DNA of 64,000 bases. It comes from Chryseobacterium piscicola (GTDB lineage Bacteria > Bacteroidota > Bacteroidia > Flavobacteriales > Weeksellaceae). The stretch spans positions 124,001 to 188,000 of the forward strand of contig NZ_FTOJ01000007.1 of NCBI RefSeq assembly GCF_900156685.1. Reading direction: 5' to 3'. Both the position numbers and the translations under genes were made by a program. Shown piece by piece: positions 38,409-47,035 of this stretch. The notes beneath the pieces were generated by a model. That model saw only the letters and a list, made by a program, of their open reading frames with translations. It was not told the DNA's origin and searched no databases. How positions within the stretch are numbered: the first letter of the stretch is position 1; the number at the start of each line of letters is the position of its first letter.

Positions 38409-38416
38409 TAATTTTG
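38409..38416 (+). promoter_or_regulatory. -7 box of the gene at 38426
   Basis: TAATTTTG ends 9 nt before the ATG at 38426, so the 5' leader is nearly absent. The in-frame TTG at 38414 lies inside this box and is not a likely start. Confidence 0.5.
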
Positions 38417-38425
38417 CAACATCAT

Positions 38426-39217
38426 ATGAAGAAGCTTATTACTCTTTTGTTTTTGGGTTTTATCGCTCAAATCAATGCACAACTCTATTCTGGCCAAGTA
38501 TTCCTGAGAGACAATTCTCAAATGTATCTTAACCAAGTGTATGTTACCAATCTCAAGACAATGAAAACTGTTCTTGCCAATTACAATGGTAATTTTCAGC
38601 TCGATGCAGACCAAGGAGACATCATAAGATTCACAAGTATTGTTACCGAAAGAAAAGACATAAAAATTACTCAAAATATGCTCTCAGGAAACAATCTTGT
38701 TGAGCTTGTTATTGCATATTACGATATACAAGAAGTGGTTATCAACCGATTTCGCCCAACAGGAAATCTTAGATTTGATGTGAACTCTATTCGAAAAGAA
38801 GACAAAGCTTATGCACTGAAAAAGGTCATTGGTCTTCCTGAGCCAAAAGGCGACGGCTCTTCTCCTGTACTTCCGGTAGCTGGTTTCAGAGATGGCGGAC
38901 TTACCTTTAGCATAGAAAGTATTTTTGATGTTCTTTCCGGAGAGAGAAAGAAAAAACAGCGGTATGTGGCGTATGAAAGAATGAATTCTTCGATATCGCA
39001 AATTAAGAATGTATTGGGTACAGATTATTTTACAAGACTTAAAATCCCAGAAAGCTTGATTGATAATTTCCTGCAATTTGTTTATACTTCAGAAAACATA
39101 GAAGTTTATGTGCAAACTGGAAATTTTGATGCCGTAAAAATGCCCGTCGAAAAGTATCTACCAATCTATCAGAGAAGACTTAAAAACTCTAATTTACAAG
39201 ATATCGTTAAAAATTAA
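38426..39217 (+). CDS. Secreted protein with CarboxypepD_reg-like domain
   Basis: 263 residues from ATG 38426: a signal peptide (KKLITLLFLGFIAQ, cleavage near INAQ), then a beta-sandwich (about 20-100) with QVFLRDNSQMYLNQVYVTN and GDIIRFTSIV, the pattern of the carboxypeptidase regulatory-like domain found in TonB-dependent receptors and in stand-alone Bacteroidota proteins. The rest is a less ordered 150 residues. No beta-barrel is present, so it is not a TonB receptor. Probable periplasmic or outer-membrane-associated protein of unknown role. Confidence 0.68.
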   Translation: MKKLITLLFLGFIAQINAQLYSGQVFLRDNSQMYLNQVYVTNLKTMKTVLANYNGNFQLDADQGDIIRFTSIVTERKDIKITQNMLSGNNLVELVIAYYDIQEVVINRFRPTGNLRFDVNSIRKEDKAYALKKVIGLPEPKGDGSSPVLPVAGFRDGGLTFSIESIFDVLSGERKKKQRYVAYERMNSSISQIKNVLGTDYFTRLKIPESLIDNFLQFVYTSENIEVYVQTGNFDAVKMPVEKYLPIYQRRLKNSNLQDIVKN

Positions 39218-39385
39218 AAAAAAGACATAATCTAAATTTTAACATTCTTAAATTTTAGAAATCAAAACAACTAAAACTGATGAAACTTTAAATCAAAACT
39301 AAAAACCAATGTAACAGAATATTGATAAAAAATTTAAGATTAGAAACGTCCTAAATTATCACAAACCTGCTACTTTTAAAACAAT

Positions 39386-39393
39386 TATTTTTG
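39386..39393 (+). promoter_or_regulatory. -7 box before secreted family member 2
   Basis: TATTTTTG, 32 nt before the ATG at 39426. No -33 partner is clear. Confidence 0.35.
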
Positions 39394-39425
39394 ACAAAAA
39401 TTTGAAGAAATAAATCATACAATAC

Positions 39426-40205
39426 ATGAAAAAAATTATAATTTTTCTTTTAACATTATCCTTTGCAGGATTTTCGGCCCAAAAAAAAGGAAAAGACTAC
39501 AGCAATATTCTGAAAAGTAAAAGCATATACGAAATCAATGCATTTCTGCGTGATGCACATCCAGATGACCCCAAAAGAGTGATCTTAAAACCACGGTTAA
39601 TGGATATGATGAAAGAATACATAAGAAGTGCTGCAGACCCAAACGATAAGCGTGTAAAAGAAATTCAGGAAGACTTGGCAATACTCAAAAGAAAACCTTC
39701 CACAAAAATAAGTTTTGACGAATTCAACCAAAAGATTAAAGATAAACAGATTGCAAAATATCGTGCAATTTTGGCTACCAATAAAGTACCCGTAAATTAC
39801 ACCAAAAGCAACCGCCAAAACGTTTACGTAAATGCTACCCCAACCAATGCAAAATCCCCAGTAATTGCAGATACTGAAGCAGATGAATTTAATATGCTAA
39901 TGGGAGTAAGCTCTACTGAGCATAAAGATAAAACTGTAAAAATCTTAAACTCATTATTTGATAATGATCCGAATTCAAAGGATGCTATTGTAATGATAGA
40001 AAATAAATCAGACTGCAACATTATTGTAAGAATTGAGGGCATAGGAACTACAAAATACAGACTTGCTGTTCCTGCTCACGACGATAATTCTGTAGTGGTT
40101 GCAAAAGGAAACTATCTCTTCACAAGTATCGTTTGTGGAGCTCAATATGCATCACAAAAAACAATTCAAAAACCAATCATGGTAGCTTTGGGAAGTTCAA
40201 AATAA
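39426..40205 (+). CDS. Secreted two-cysteine domain protein, family member 2
   Basis: 259 residues. A signal peptide (about 1-18, ending FSAQ), then a helical N-terminal region with INAFLRDAHPDDPKRVILKPR, a linker and the C-terminal domain (about 165-259) containing ENKSDCNIIVRI, AVPAHDDNSVVVAKGNY and IVCGAQYAS. The N-terminal block is shared with member 3 (AHPEDPKKKILKQR). The two cysteines could form a disulphide outside the cytoplasm. The function is unknown. Confidence 0.7.
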   Translation: MKKIIIFLLTLSFAGFSAQKKGKDYSNILKSKSIYEINAFLRDAHPDDPKRVILKPRLMDMMKEYIRSAADPNDKRVKEIQEDLAILKRKPSTKISFDEFNQKIKDKQIAKYRAILATNKVPVNYTKSNRQNVYVNATPTNAKSPVIADTEADEFNMLMGVSSTEHKDKTVKILNSLFDNDPNSKDAIVMIENKSDCNIIVRIEGIGTTKYRLAVPAHDDNSVVVAKGNYLFTSIVCGAQYASQKTIQKPIMVALGSSK

Positions 40206-40241
40206 ATATTTTAAATTCTTAATATCAACCAAAAGAGACTC

Positions 40242-40267
40242 TTGCTATGTCTTTTTTTGTACTTTTG
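40242..40267 (+). promoter_or_regulatory. Promoter of trmB
   Basis: TTG at 40242-40244, a 15-nt spacer (slightly short) and TACTTTTG at 40260-40267, 17 nt before the chosen ATG. Confidence 0.45.
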
Positions 40268-40284
40268 CACCTTTGAAAATGAAT

Positions 40285-40962
40285 ATGGGCAAAAATAAGT
40301 TAGCAAGATTTGCAGAAAACAAGATACTTCCAAATGTAGTACAACCAACGAGAGAAGAGGCTCTGAACAGCTTTCCCTTAAAAGGAAACTGGAATAAAGA
40401 TTTCTTTAAAAATGAAAATCCTATTGTACTAGAGCTAGGTTGTGGAAAAGGAGAATATACTGTAGGCTTGGCTAAAACTTTTACCGACAAAAATTTCATT
40501 GGAATTGATATTAAAGGAGCGAGATTTTGGTTTGGTGCCAAAGAAGCCGTAGATAACGGAATGGGGAACGTTGGTTTCCTAAGAAGTCAAATTGAGTTGG
40601 TAGATCATTATTTTGCAGAAAATGAAGTGGATGAAATTTGGATTACCTTCCCAGACCCACAGATAAAATACCGACGTACCAAACATAGACTCACCCACCC
40701 AGATTTCCTAGAGCGTTACAAAAAATTCTTGAAGCCTGGAGGAATTATCCACCTGAAAACAGATTCGGAGTTTTTGCATGGCTATACCTTAGGGTACCTT
40801 CAAGGTGCAGGCCACGAGATCATCAGTGCACATCACGATATATACGGAGCTGCAGAGTTTGATCCAAATACACCTCATTTAAGAGACATTAAAACCTATT
40901 ATGAGGAATTGTTTTCTGCAAAAGGCAAAACAATTACCTACATAAAATTTAGAATAAAATAA
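40285..40962 (+). CDS. trmB: tRNA (guanine46-N7)-methyltransferase
   Basis: 225 residues from ATG 40285 (MGKNKLARFAENK); ATG 40279 is also possible and TTG 40273 unlikely. The SAM-binding motif is VLELGCGKGEYTVGLA, and the tRNA-binding catalytic block is ITFPDPQIKYRRTKHRL, the family signature. The enzyme makes m7G46 in tRNA variable loops. A secreted-family gene follows 14 nt downstream, probably cotranscribed although unrelated in function. Confidence 0.93.
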   Translation: MGKNKLARFAENKILPNVVQPTREEALNSFPLKGNWNKDFFKNENPIVLELGCGKGEYTVGLAKTFTDKNFIGIDIKGARFWFGAKEAVDNGMGNVGFLRSQIELVDHYFAENEVDEIWITFPDPQIKYRRTKHRLTHPDFLERYKKFLKPGGIIHLKTDSEFLHGYTLGYLQGAGHEIISAHHDIYGAAEFDPNTPHLRDIKTYYEELFSAKGKTITYIKFRIK

Positions 40963-40976
40963 AACACACAAAACTG

Positions 40977-41684
40977 ATGAAGAAAAACTTATTCCCCCTA
41001 CTTTTCTTCAGTCTCCTTATTTTTTCTTGTACTGCAAACGAGCATGCGGCAAACATTCTTAACAGTACAAATATTAGTGAGATTGAAGAATATATTTCAA
41101 AAGCTCATCCCGAAGATCCTAAAAAAAAGATTCTGAAGCAACGCGTTATTGCTTTGAAAAATGCAGAATGGACTAAAGGAAGGAAAGATGCAAAACCAAT
41201 GGCAGCAAGGCCCATCATTCTCGAAATGCCTTCAAAATCTGCTTTCCGGAAAAACCCAGCTGAATCTGAAGCGCTGTTTAAAAAACTCTTAGCAGAAACA
41301 CCCGAGAGACATAAGGAAAAAACCACGAAACTTCTCAACGCCATTTTCAATCAAGATATTAATAGTAATGAAGCTATATTGTTGCTAAAAAACAATTCAG
41401 ATTGCAACATGATTTTAGAAATTTCTGGTAAAAGATTCTACAATCTCGCCGTTCCTGCAAAAAGTGAAAATTCTATAGTGCTTGAAAAGGATAACTATAC
41501 ATTGTCTGGCAGTTTATGTGATGTATCTTATAAAAGTGAGAAAAACTTTAATAAAAGCATTGTTATCATTCTCGGTAATCCCGAAAATGTAATAAATAAA
41601 GAGGTCACAAAAGACATCAATCCTATAGTAAACGACAAAAAGAAAACTACAAAAAAAGTTTTACCAAAGAAAAAAAATAAGTAA
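40977..41684 (+). CDS. Putative lipoprotein of the two-cysteine family, member 3
   Basis: 235 residues. The N-terminus KKNLFPLLFFSLLIFSCTAN has a lipobox-like LIFSC, so a lipoprotein is likely. ISKAHPEDPKKKILKQR matches the N-terminal block of member 2; the C-terminal domain (about 105-205) has KNNSDCNMILEI, AVPAKSENSIVLEKDNY and SLCDVSYKS. A Lys-rich tail of about 30 residues is unique to this member. It begins 14 nt after trmB. The function is unknown. Confidence 0.7.
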   Translation: MKKNLFPLLFFSLLIFSCTANEHAANILNSTNISEIEEYISKAHPEDPKKKILKQRVIALKNAEWTKGRKDAKPMAARPIILEMPSKSAFRKNPAESEALFKKLLAETPERHKEKTTKLLNAIFNQDINSNEAILLLKNNSDCNMILEISGKRFYNLAVPAKSENSIVLEKDNYTLSGSLCDVSYKSEKNFNKSIVIILGNPENVINKEVTKDINPIVNDKKKTTKKVLPKKKNK

Positions 41685-41790
41685 AATTTTCAATCTTTCA
41701 GAACGCTTATTACAAAAGGGTTTACACTCCTGTTTTTTGTCATTTAAACATGATAATTAAATTTTTTTTAATTTAAATTTAATAAAATCA

Positions 41791-41798
41791 TACATTTG
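41791..41798 (+). promoter_or_regulatory. -7 box of the DUF1800-DUF1501 pair
   Basis: TACATTTG, 19 nt before the ATG at 41818. No TTG is seen upstream in this very A/T-rich DNA. Confidence 0.4.
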
Positions 41799-41817
41799 AC
41801 TAAAAATACACACAACC

Positions 41818-43452
41818 ATGCCCAGCCTTAGTCCCAAAACCAACATCTTAGGATTTTCTAATGCGTACCATCTTTTGAGACGTACCACCTACAATGTAAC
41901 AAAAGAAAAAATTGTAGAATTTTCAACAAAAACTCCTCTGGAAGCGATAACAACGTTGTTCACATTCACGGCTCCAAATCCGCCATCTCCTTTAAATAAC
42001 GTGGGCGAAACCATTGTTCCTACGGCCTCAAATCCTATTATTACAGACACTCAAGCTACTGTAAACAGTGTGAGGAATGATCTTTACTGGTGGTTATACA
42101 GCGCAATGAGAGACTCTTCAGCTCAACATAAAATTGCTTTTTTTCTGCACCTCCTCTTTGTAACAGATGACGACACATCTTTCTGGACAAATTATGATTA
42201 TAAAGAACTTCTGAGATTTCACGTTAATGGAAGTTTAAAAGATTTGGCTGTAAGAATAACACAAAATCCGAGAATGTTGATTTATTTAAATAATAATGTC
42301 AATCAAAACACAAGCCCGAACCAAAACTATGCAAGGGAATTTCTGGAACTATTTACGATTTTAAAAGGACCACAAATTGCCACAGGAAATTACACCAATT
42401 ATACAGAAACAGATGTACAGCAGGCTGCAAGAGTACTAACCGGATTTTCCCTTACCTCAACTATCCATTTAGACAAAACAGCAAGGCTTACCTCCCTAGA
42501 TCCTATTACCAACCTCCCAAAAGGTGAAGTAAAAGTGAATAAACATGACACCGGAAGCAAAACCTTTACAGGAGCTTTTGGAGGTCAAATCATAGCAGGA
42601 GGAACTAATGAAACAACCATAAAAGATGAGCTTCAGAATTTCATTAATATGATTTTCAATCAGGATGAGACAGCAAAAGCCTACTGCCGTAAAATATATC
42701 GCTATTTTGTGGGAAGAGAGATTACTCCAGAAATAGAAACAGGAATTATAGCTCCCCTTGCAATTGCCTTGAAAGCAGATAATTACAATATTTTACCCAC
42801 ACTTACAACATTGTTGAAAAGCAAACATTTCTATGACGAAGAAGAGGCCATCATTGGAGATAAAATCATCGGAAGTTTGGTAAGAAATCCTGTTGAGCTT
42901 TATCTCCATATGTTTTCATTATTAAACCTACAAATGCCATCTTACTCTGCAAATCCATCTGCTATACACAGTATGATGAATGTGGTAAATACATATTCCA
43001 CCAATGCAGGAATGCCGATTTTCAGTCCACAATCGGTTAATGGATATTCTGGATATTCAAGCAGCCCAAATTATGATAAAAACTGGATTACGACATCATC
43101 GCTTAGGATAAGATACACCAATACAATCGACTATTTAATTAATGGTCTTACGTATAATGGATTTAATTTTAAATTAAACAATGCCGCTTTCGTAAAAGAC
43201 AGTGGTTATTTTTCAAACCCAGGGAATGCAGACATTCTGGTAACAGAGTTTCTGCAAATGATGTTTGTAGAAGTACCTGATGGCGAACGATATATCTATT
43301 TCAAAACTATTTTCTTGAACAATCTAAGCAGTATAAATTGGCTTAATGAATGGAATAATTACATTAATACGGGAATTGCAACGAACGTAAAAATCCCAAT
43401 CGACAGACTTGTGAAAGCAATTATTAAATCCCCAGAATTCCAAATAATTTAA
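41818..43452 (+). CDS. DUF1800 family protein
   Basis: 544 residues. AYHLLRRTTYNVTKEKI starts the domain; QNYAREFLELFTI and VQQAARVLTGFSL are its strongest blocks, and YCRKIYRYFVGR the third. The family is always near a DUF1501 gene, as here (4 nt). Members of the pair are exported in many Planctomycetes and Bacteroidota, but their reaction is not known. No convincing signal peptide is visible at the start (MPSLSPKTNILG), which is odd if it works with an exported partner. Confidence 0.88.
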   Translation: MPSLSPKTNILGFSNAYHLLRRTTYNVTKEKIVEFSTKTPLEAITTLFTFTAPNPPSPLNNVGETIVPTASNPIITDTQATVNSVRNDLYWWLYSAMRDSSAQHKIAFFLHLLFVTDDDTSFWTNYDYKELLRFHVNGSLKDLAVRITQNPRMLIYLNNNVNQNTSPNQNYAREFLELFTILKGPQIATGNYTNYTETDVQQAARVLTGFSLTSTIHLDKTARLTSLDPITNLPKGEVKVNKHDTGSKTFTGAFGGQIIAGGTNETTIKDELQNFINMIFNQDETAKAYCRKIYRYFVGREITPEIETGIIAPLAIALKADNYNILPTLTTLLKSKHFYDEEEAIIGDKIIGSLVRNPVELYLHMFSLLNLQMPSYSANPSAIHSMMNVVNTYSTNAGMPIFSPQSVNGYSGYSSSPNYDKNWITTSSLRIRYTNTIDYLINGLTYNGFNFKLNNAAFVKDSGYFSNPGNADILVTEFLQMMFVEVPDGERYIYFKTIFLNNLSSINWLNEWNNYINTGIATNVKIPIDRLVKAIIKSPEFQII

Positions 43453-43456
43453 GATT

Positions 43457-45070
43457 ATGAACAGAAAAGATTTTTTAAAATTAGTTTCTCTCGCAGGCGT
43501 AGGAACTCCTTTTTATCTTAACGGAATGCCTTCAAGGTTCATGAATCAGTTTTTGGATTTACAATTGAATTGTGATGCAGTAAACGACCGGGTTTTGGTC
43601 ATCTTAAGACTTGCCGGAGCCAACGATGGTTTAAATACCGTAATTCCGATAAGCCAATACGGTACCTATGCTGCTTTAAGACCGAGTATTAAAATTAATA
43701 ATACAGGAACAGGAAGCTATATTCCTTTAGACAGTACGGTTTCTTCAGGAAAACTGGTTGGTTTAAACCCTTCTATGACAGGCTTTAAAGACCTTTATGA
43801 TTCCGGAAAACTATTGTTGATGAATGGTGTGGGTTATCCAAATCCAAATTATTCTCATTTCAGATCAGAGAATTTGATGTTTTCAGGAAAAGACGGTTCT
43901 ACAAGTTCCGATCTTCTTGACGGAATTTTTGGAAAATATCTGGGAGCATTGTATCCTGGTCTTGCCGGAAATCCCACTACTTTAAGTCCGGATCCGCTGG
44001 CGATACAGATGGGAAATCTTAATCCTTGTTTGTTTTATGAGCATACAACAGAGAAAAACATTGAATACAATCTTACAGGTTTTCAAAATTCAATGTTTGC
44101 TAATTTAAACTTATTAAATTCCGAATATCAAGATCTTTTAACTTACATAAGAGGTGTGGCAACAAGTATGGACACTTACTACAATCGTGTAATGTCAGTT
44201 TTCAACACAGGCGTGAATTCTTCCACAACCTATCCAAATTCTTCTTTAGGCAAACAGCTAAAAACTGTTGCAAGAATGATTCAGGGCGGAAGTAAGACAA
44301 AAATTTTCCAAGTGAACATCAGTGGATTTGATACTCATGTAAGCCAAGTACAAGCCGGAAGTACACATTTGGGAACACATGCCAATCTTTTAGGTGATAT
44401 CGCCAACTCTGTGGCGGCATTTCAGGCAGATATTCAGCAATTAGGATTTGCTGATAAAGTAATGACCGTTACCTTCAGTGAATTTGGAAGACAGGTAAGA
44501 GAAAATGCGAGTACAGGAACAGATCACGGTGACCTTGCACCATTTTTCGTTATCGGAAACGGCGCGGCGGCAGGAATTTTGGGTGACCATCCCATTTTCA
44601 CGAATACAACAAGCTATTATTACAATCAAAACCAAAGAAGATACGACTACCGACAAATCTTTGCATCACTCCTGCAAGACTGGCTGGGTGCAAGCACAAG
44701 TTTAATGGTAACTTCAGAGCTGGATTATTATGTAACGGGGACTCAAAAAGTAAATATTATTAAAGATACCCAAAAAGCAGATGCTGTCTGTGCAACTCTG
44801 GCAACCAATGAAATAAAATCCGAAAACGGGGTTAAAGTTTATCCAATTCCTGCAAATCAGTTTGTGTATGTAGATTTTGAAAAAGGAAGGCAAACCGATG
44901 TAAGCTATCAGATTTTAGATAGGAGCGGAAGAATTATCATTCAAAAATCGGAACACGTGGTTTCAAACCGTTTGGAGATTAATGTATCGTCAATCCCTGA
45001 AGGAACTTATATGCTGAGAGTAAAAAGCAGTTCTGATGAGCTGACCAAAAAGATTATTATTTCGCATTAA
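43457..45070 (+). CDS. DUF1501 family protein with T9SS type A tail
   Basis: 537 residues. The N-terminus NRKDFLKLVSLAGVG resembles a Tat-type signal with RK in place of RR. The DUF1501 core (about 45-430), a sulfatase-like alkaline-phosphatase fold, contains VILRLAGANDGLNTV, NPNYSHFRSENLMF and FSEFGRQVREN with GTDHGD. Residues about 455-537 are a T9SS type A sorting domain: VKVYPIPAN, SYQILDRSG, GTYMLRV and a final KKIIISH. It should be exported through T9SS. Coupled to the DUF1800 gene 4 nt upstream. Confidence 0.88.
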   Translation: MNRKDFLKLVSLAGVGTPFYLNGMPSRFMNQFLDLQLNCDAVNDRVLVILRLAGANDGLNTVIPISQYGTYAALRPSIKINNTGTGSYIPLDSTVSSGKLVGLNPSMTGFKDLYDSGKLLLMNGVGYPNPNYSHFRSENLMFSGKDGSTSSDLLDGIFGKYLGALYPGLAGNPTTLSPDPLAIQMGNLNPCLFYEHTTEKNIEYNLTGFQNSMFANLNLLNSEYQDLLTYIRGVATSMDTYYNRVMSVFNTGVNSSTTYPNSSLGKQLKTVARMIQGGSKTKIFQVNISGFDTHVSQVQAGSTHLGTHANLLGDIANSVAAFQADIQQLGFADKVMTVTFSEFGRQVRENASTGTDHGDLAPFFVIGNGAAAGILGDHPIFTNTTSYYYNQNQRRYDYRQIFASLLQDWLGASTSLMVTSELDYYVTGTQKVNIIKDTQKADAVCATLATNEIKSENGVKVYPIPANQFVYVDFEKGRQTDVSYQILDRSGRIIIQKSEHVVSNRLEINVSSIPEGTYMLRVKSSSDELTKKIIISH

Positions 45071-45120
45071 AAACGTTGTAAAATAGATTATTTTTTAGCT
45101 TTAAATCTTTATTCAATTCA

Positions 45121-45555
45121 ATGAAGAAAATATTTACGGTATTTATTTTAGTTTTAATGGTAGGATGTGAAAAAAGGCATTCTGTACAGAAAACAGTAAG
45201 GACAAATCCTTCAAGACCAACCTCACCTGTTGTCATAAAGCAGACTGAAACAGAATTTGAGCAACTCATAAAGACCTACAAACCTGAAACTGCAAAAGTT
45301 TTGGAAGACCTACTGAATGGTGCGGATGGAAATCCTAATACATCCATCAGTGTGGAAAACAAATCGGTCTGTAATATGGTTTTAACGGTAAGTGGACCAA
45401 ATTTTTTCAAAAAAATTCCTATTCCGGCAGGTAAGATAGGAAGTACTATGGTTCCGAAAAATCAAAAATACAATCTTTCTGGAATGGTTTGTAATGCGTT
45501 GTATCAGAAGACCAAGCTTGTGAGTTCATCATATTCTATCACGATTTCGAACTGA
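45121..45555 (+). CDS. Putative lipoprotein of the two-cysteine family, member 4
   Basis: 144 residues, the shortest member. LMVGCEKRH is a clear lipobox. After a short linker the domain (about 50-144) has ENKSVCNMVLTV, IPAGKIGSTMVPKNQKY and MVCNALYQK, with the same two cysteines as the other three. The N-terminal AHP-x-DP block of members 2 and 3 is absent, so this is the minimal form of the family. It lies 50 nt after the DUF1501 gene and converges with rpsB. The function is unknown. Confidence 0.68.
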   Translation: MKKIFTVFILVLMVGCEKRHSVQKTVRTNPSRPTSPVVIKQTETEFEQLIKTYKPETAKVLEDLLNGADGNPNTSISVENKSVCNMVLTVSGPNFFKKIPIPAGKIGSTMVPKNQKYNLSGMVCNALYQKTKLVSSSYSITISN

Positions 45556-45620
45556 GTATAATATTTTTTTCAAAAAACAGATTTTGTTGAAAAAGACATT
45601 TTAAATTGAAATTTAGCCAA

Positions 45621-45655
45621 TAAAAAAAACCGCAAATTAAAAATCTGCGGTTTTA
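45621..45655 (-). terminator. Terminator of rpsB (probably bidirectional)
   Basis: AAAACCGCA (45626-45634) pairs with TGCGGTTTT (45646-45654). The longest T tract is on the minus strand, 23 nt after the rpsB stop; the plus side also ends in TTTTAATATTTT and may serve the convergent lipoprotein gene. Confidence 0.72.
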
Positions 45656-45677
45656 ATATTTTAAAGATAATCTTCAA

Positions 45678-46439
45678 TTATTCAGCGTCGAAGTCTGCAT
45701 CTTTATCAGCAGAAACTACTTCACCTTCTTCTTTAGATTTTTCTTTATCAGCTTTTCTCTGAGTTTGACCTTCTTTGATAGATTCTGAAACTACGCTCAA
45801 GATCATATCGATAGATTTAGAAGCATCATCGTTTCCTGGGATAACGAAGTCTACTTTTCTTGGGTCAGAGTTTGTATCAACAATACCGAAAACTGGAATA
45901 CCTAATTTCTTAGCTTCAGTTACAGCGATATGTTCTCTCATGATATCTACAACGAAGATTGCAGAAGGAAGACGCACCATGTCTGAGATAGAACCTAAGT
46001 TTTTCTCTAAGTTAGCTCTTTGTCTGTCTACCTGTAATCTTTCTTTTTTAGATAAAGTTTCGAACGTACCGTCTTTTTTCATTTTGTCGATATGGTTCAT
46101 TTTCTTTACCGCCTTTCTGATAGTAACAAAATTTGTCAACATACCACCCGGCCATCTTTCAGTAATATAAGGCATATTAAGTTCAGCAGCGTGCTTAGCA
46201 ACCACCTCTTTCGCTTGCTTCTTAGTAGCTACGAAAAGAACTTTTTTACCTGCAGAAGTTAATTTTTCTAAAGCGCTGCACGCTTCATCCAATTTAACAG
46301 CTGTTTTATGTAAGTCTACAATGTGAATACCGTTTTTCTCCATAAAAATGTACGGAGCCATATTTGGATTCCACTTTCTGGTCATGTGACCGAAGTGTAC
46401 GCCAGCCTCTAGAAGGTCTTTTACATTTGCTTTTGCCAT
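45678..46439 (-). CDS. rpsB: Small ribosomal subunit protein uS2
   Basis: 253 residues. The start MAKANVKDLLEAGVHFGHMTR and the RWPGGMLTNF and FGIVDTNSDPRKVDFVIPGND blocks are diagnostic of uS2. An acidic and lysine-rich C-terminal extension of about 30 residues (ending DADFDAE) is common in Flavobacteriia. It is the third gene of rplM-rpsI-rpsB, separated from rpsI by a 203-nt spacer. tsf, the usual next gene, is absent here and found at 26.5 kb on the other strand. Confidence 0.97.
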   Translation of the reverse strand: MAKANVKDLLEAGVHFGHMTRKWNPNMAPYIFMEKNGIHIVDLHKTAVKLDEACSALEKLTSAGKKVLFVATKKQAKEVVAKHAAELNMPYITERWPGGMLTNFVTIRKAVKKMNHIDKMKKDGTFETLSKKERLQVDRQRANLEKNLGSISDMVRLPSAIFVVDIMREHIAVTEAKKLGIPVFGIVDTNSDPRKVDFVIPGNDDASKSIDMILSVVSESIKEGQTQRKADKEKSKEEGEVVSADKDADFDAE

Positions 46440-46642
46440 GTTTTTGTTTTTTGTTAGTTTACTTTCCGCTTTTTAAACAATCAACGCATTCTTTAGATGG
46501 GAGAAGCGTTTGGATGCTAAACGTAACGGGCAATTTTTGCTTTGGGCTTTAGGCAGTAAGCTTTAAGCTTTCAAGCAGATAAAAAAATTTAATAAGTTTT
46601 TCAAAAAGCTTATTGCATATTGCTTTAAGCTTATAGCAATTC
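46440..46642 (-). other. rpsI-rpsB spacer with AAGCTT-type inverted repeats
   Basis: Inside this 203-nt spacer, 46540-46635 contains several AAGCTT/TAAGC motifs (for example TAAGCTTTAAGC and AAAGCTTATTGC), which can pair with each other. It could be a leader controlling rpsB, for example by S2, or the remains of a repeat. I see no TAnnTTTG box. Confidence 0.4.
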
Positions 46643-47029
46643 TTAACGTTTTGAGAATTGGAATCTCTTTCTTGCTTTTTTCTGACCTGGTTTCTTTCTT
46701 TCCACCATTCTTGCGTCTCTTGTAAGTAAACCAGCTGGCTTTAAAGCTAATCTGAATTCAGCATTGATTTCGCATAGAGCTCTTGAAATACCTAATCTGA
46801 TAGCTTCTGCCTGACCTGTATTACCACCACCGAAAACATTTACGGTAACGTCATACTGACCAACAGTTTCAGAAAGGATGAACGGCTGGTTTAGTTTATA
46901 AACCATCACGTCTGTAGAGAAATAAGTTGCAGCCTCTTTACCGTTTACTGTAATAACACCAGAACCTGGTTTTACATAAACTCTAGCTACAGAAGTTTTT
47001 CTTCTTCCGATTTTGTGAACTATAGACAT
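46643..47029 (-). CDS. rpsI: Small ribosomal subunit protein uS9
   Basis: 128 residues. [16 protein letters not shown] and [19 protein letters not shown] are the family blocks; the C-terminus [29 protein letters not shown] ending (last residues KRFQFSKR) is the P-site contacting tail. It starts 6 nt after the rplM stop, the conserved pair. Confidence 0.97.
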   Translation of the reverse strand: MSIVHKIGRRKTSVARVYVKPGSGVITVNGKEAATYFSTDVMVYKLNQPFILSETVGQYDVTVNVFGGGNTGQAEAIRLGISRALCEINAEFRLALKPAGLLTRDARMVERKKPGQKKARKRFQFSKR

Positions 47030-47035
47030 AATTAA

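Noticed and set aside
39218..39425. Small RNA or gene in the 208-bp gap
   Set aside because: Very A/T-rich, no hairpin with a T run and no coding frame apart from the -7 box near its end.
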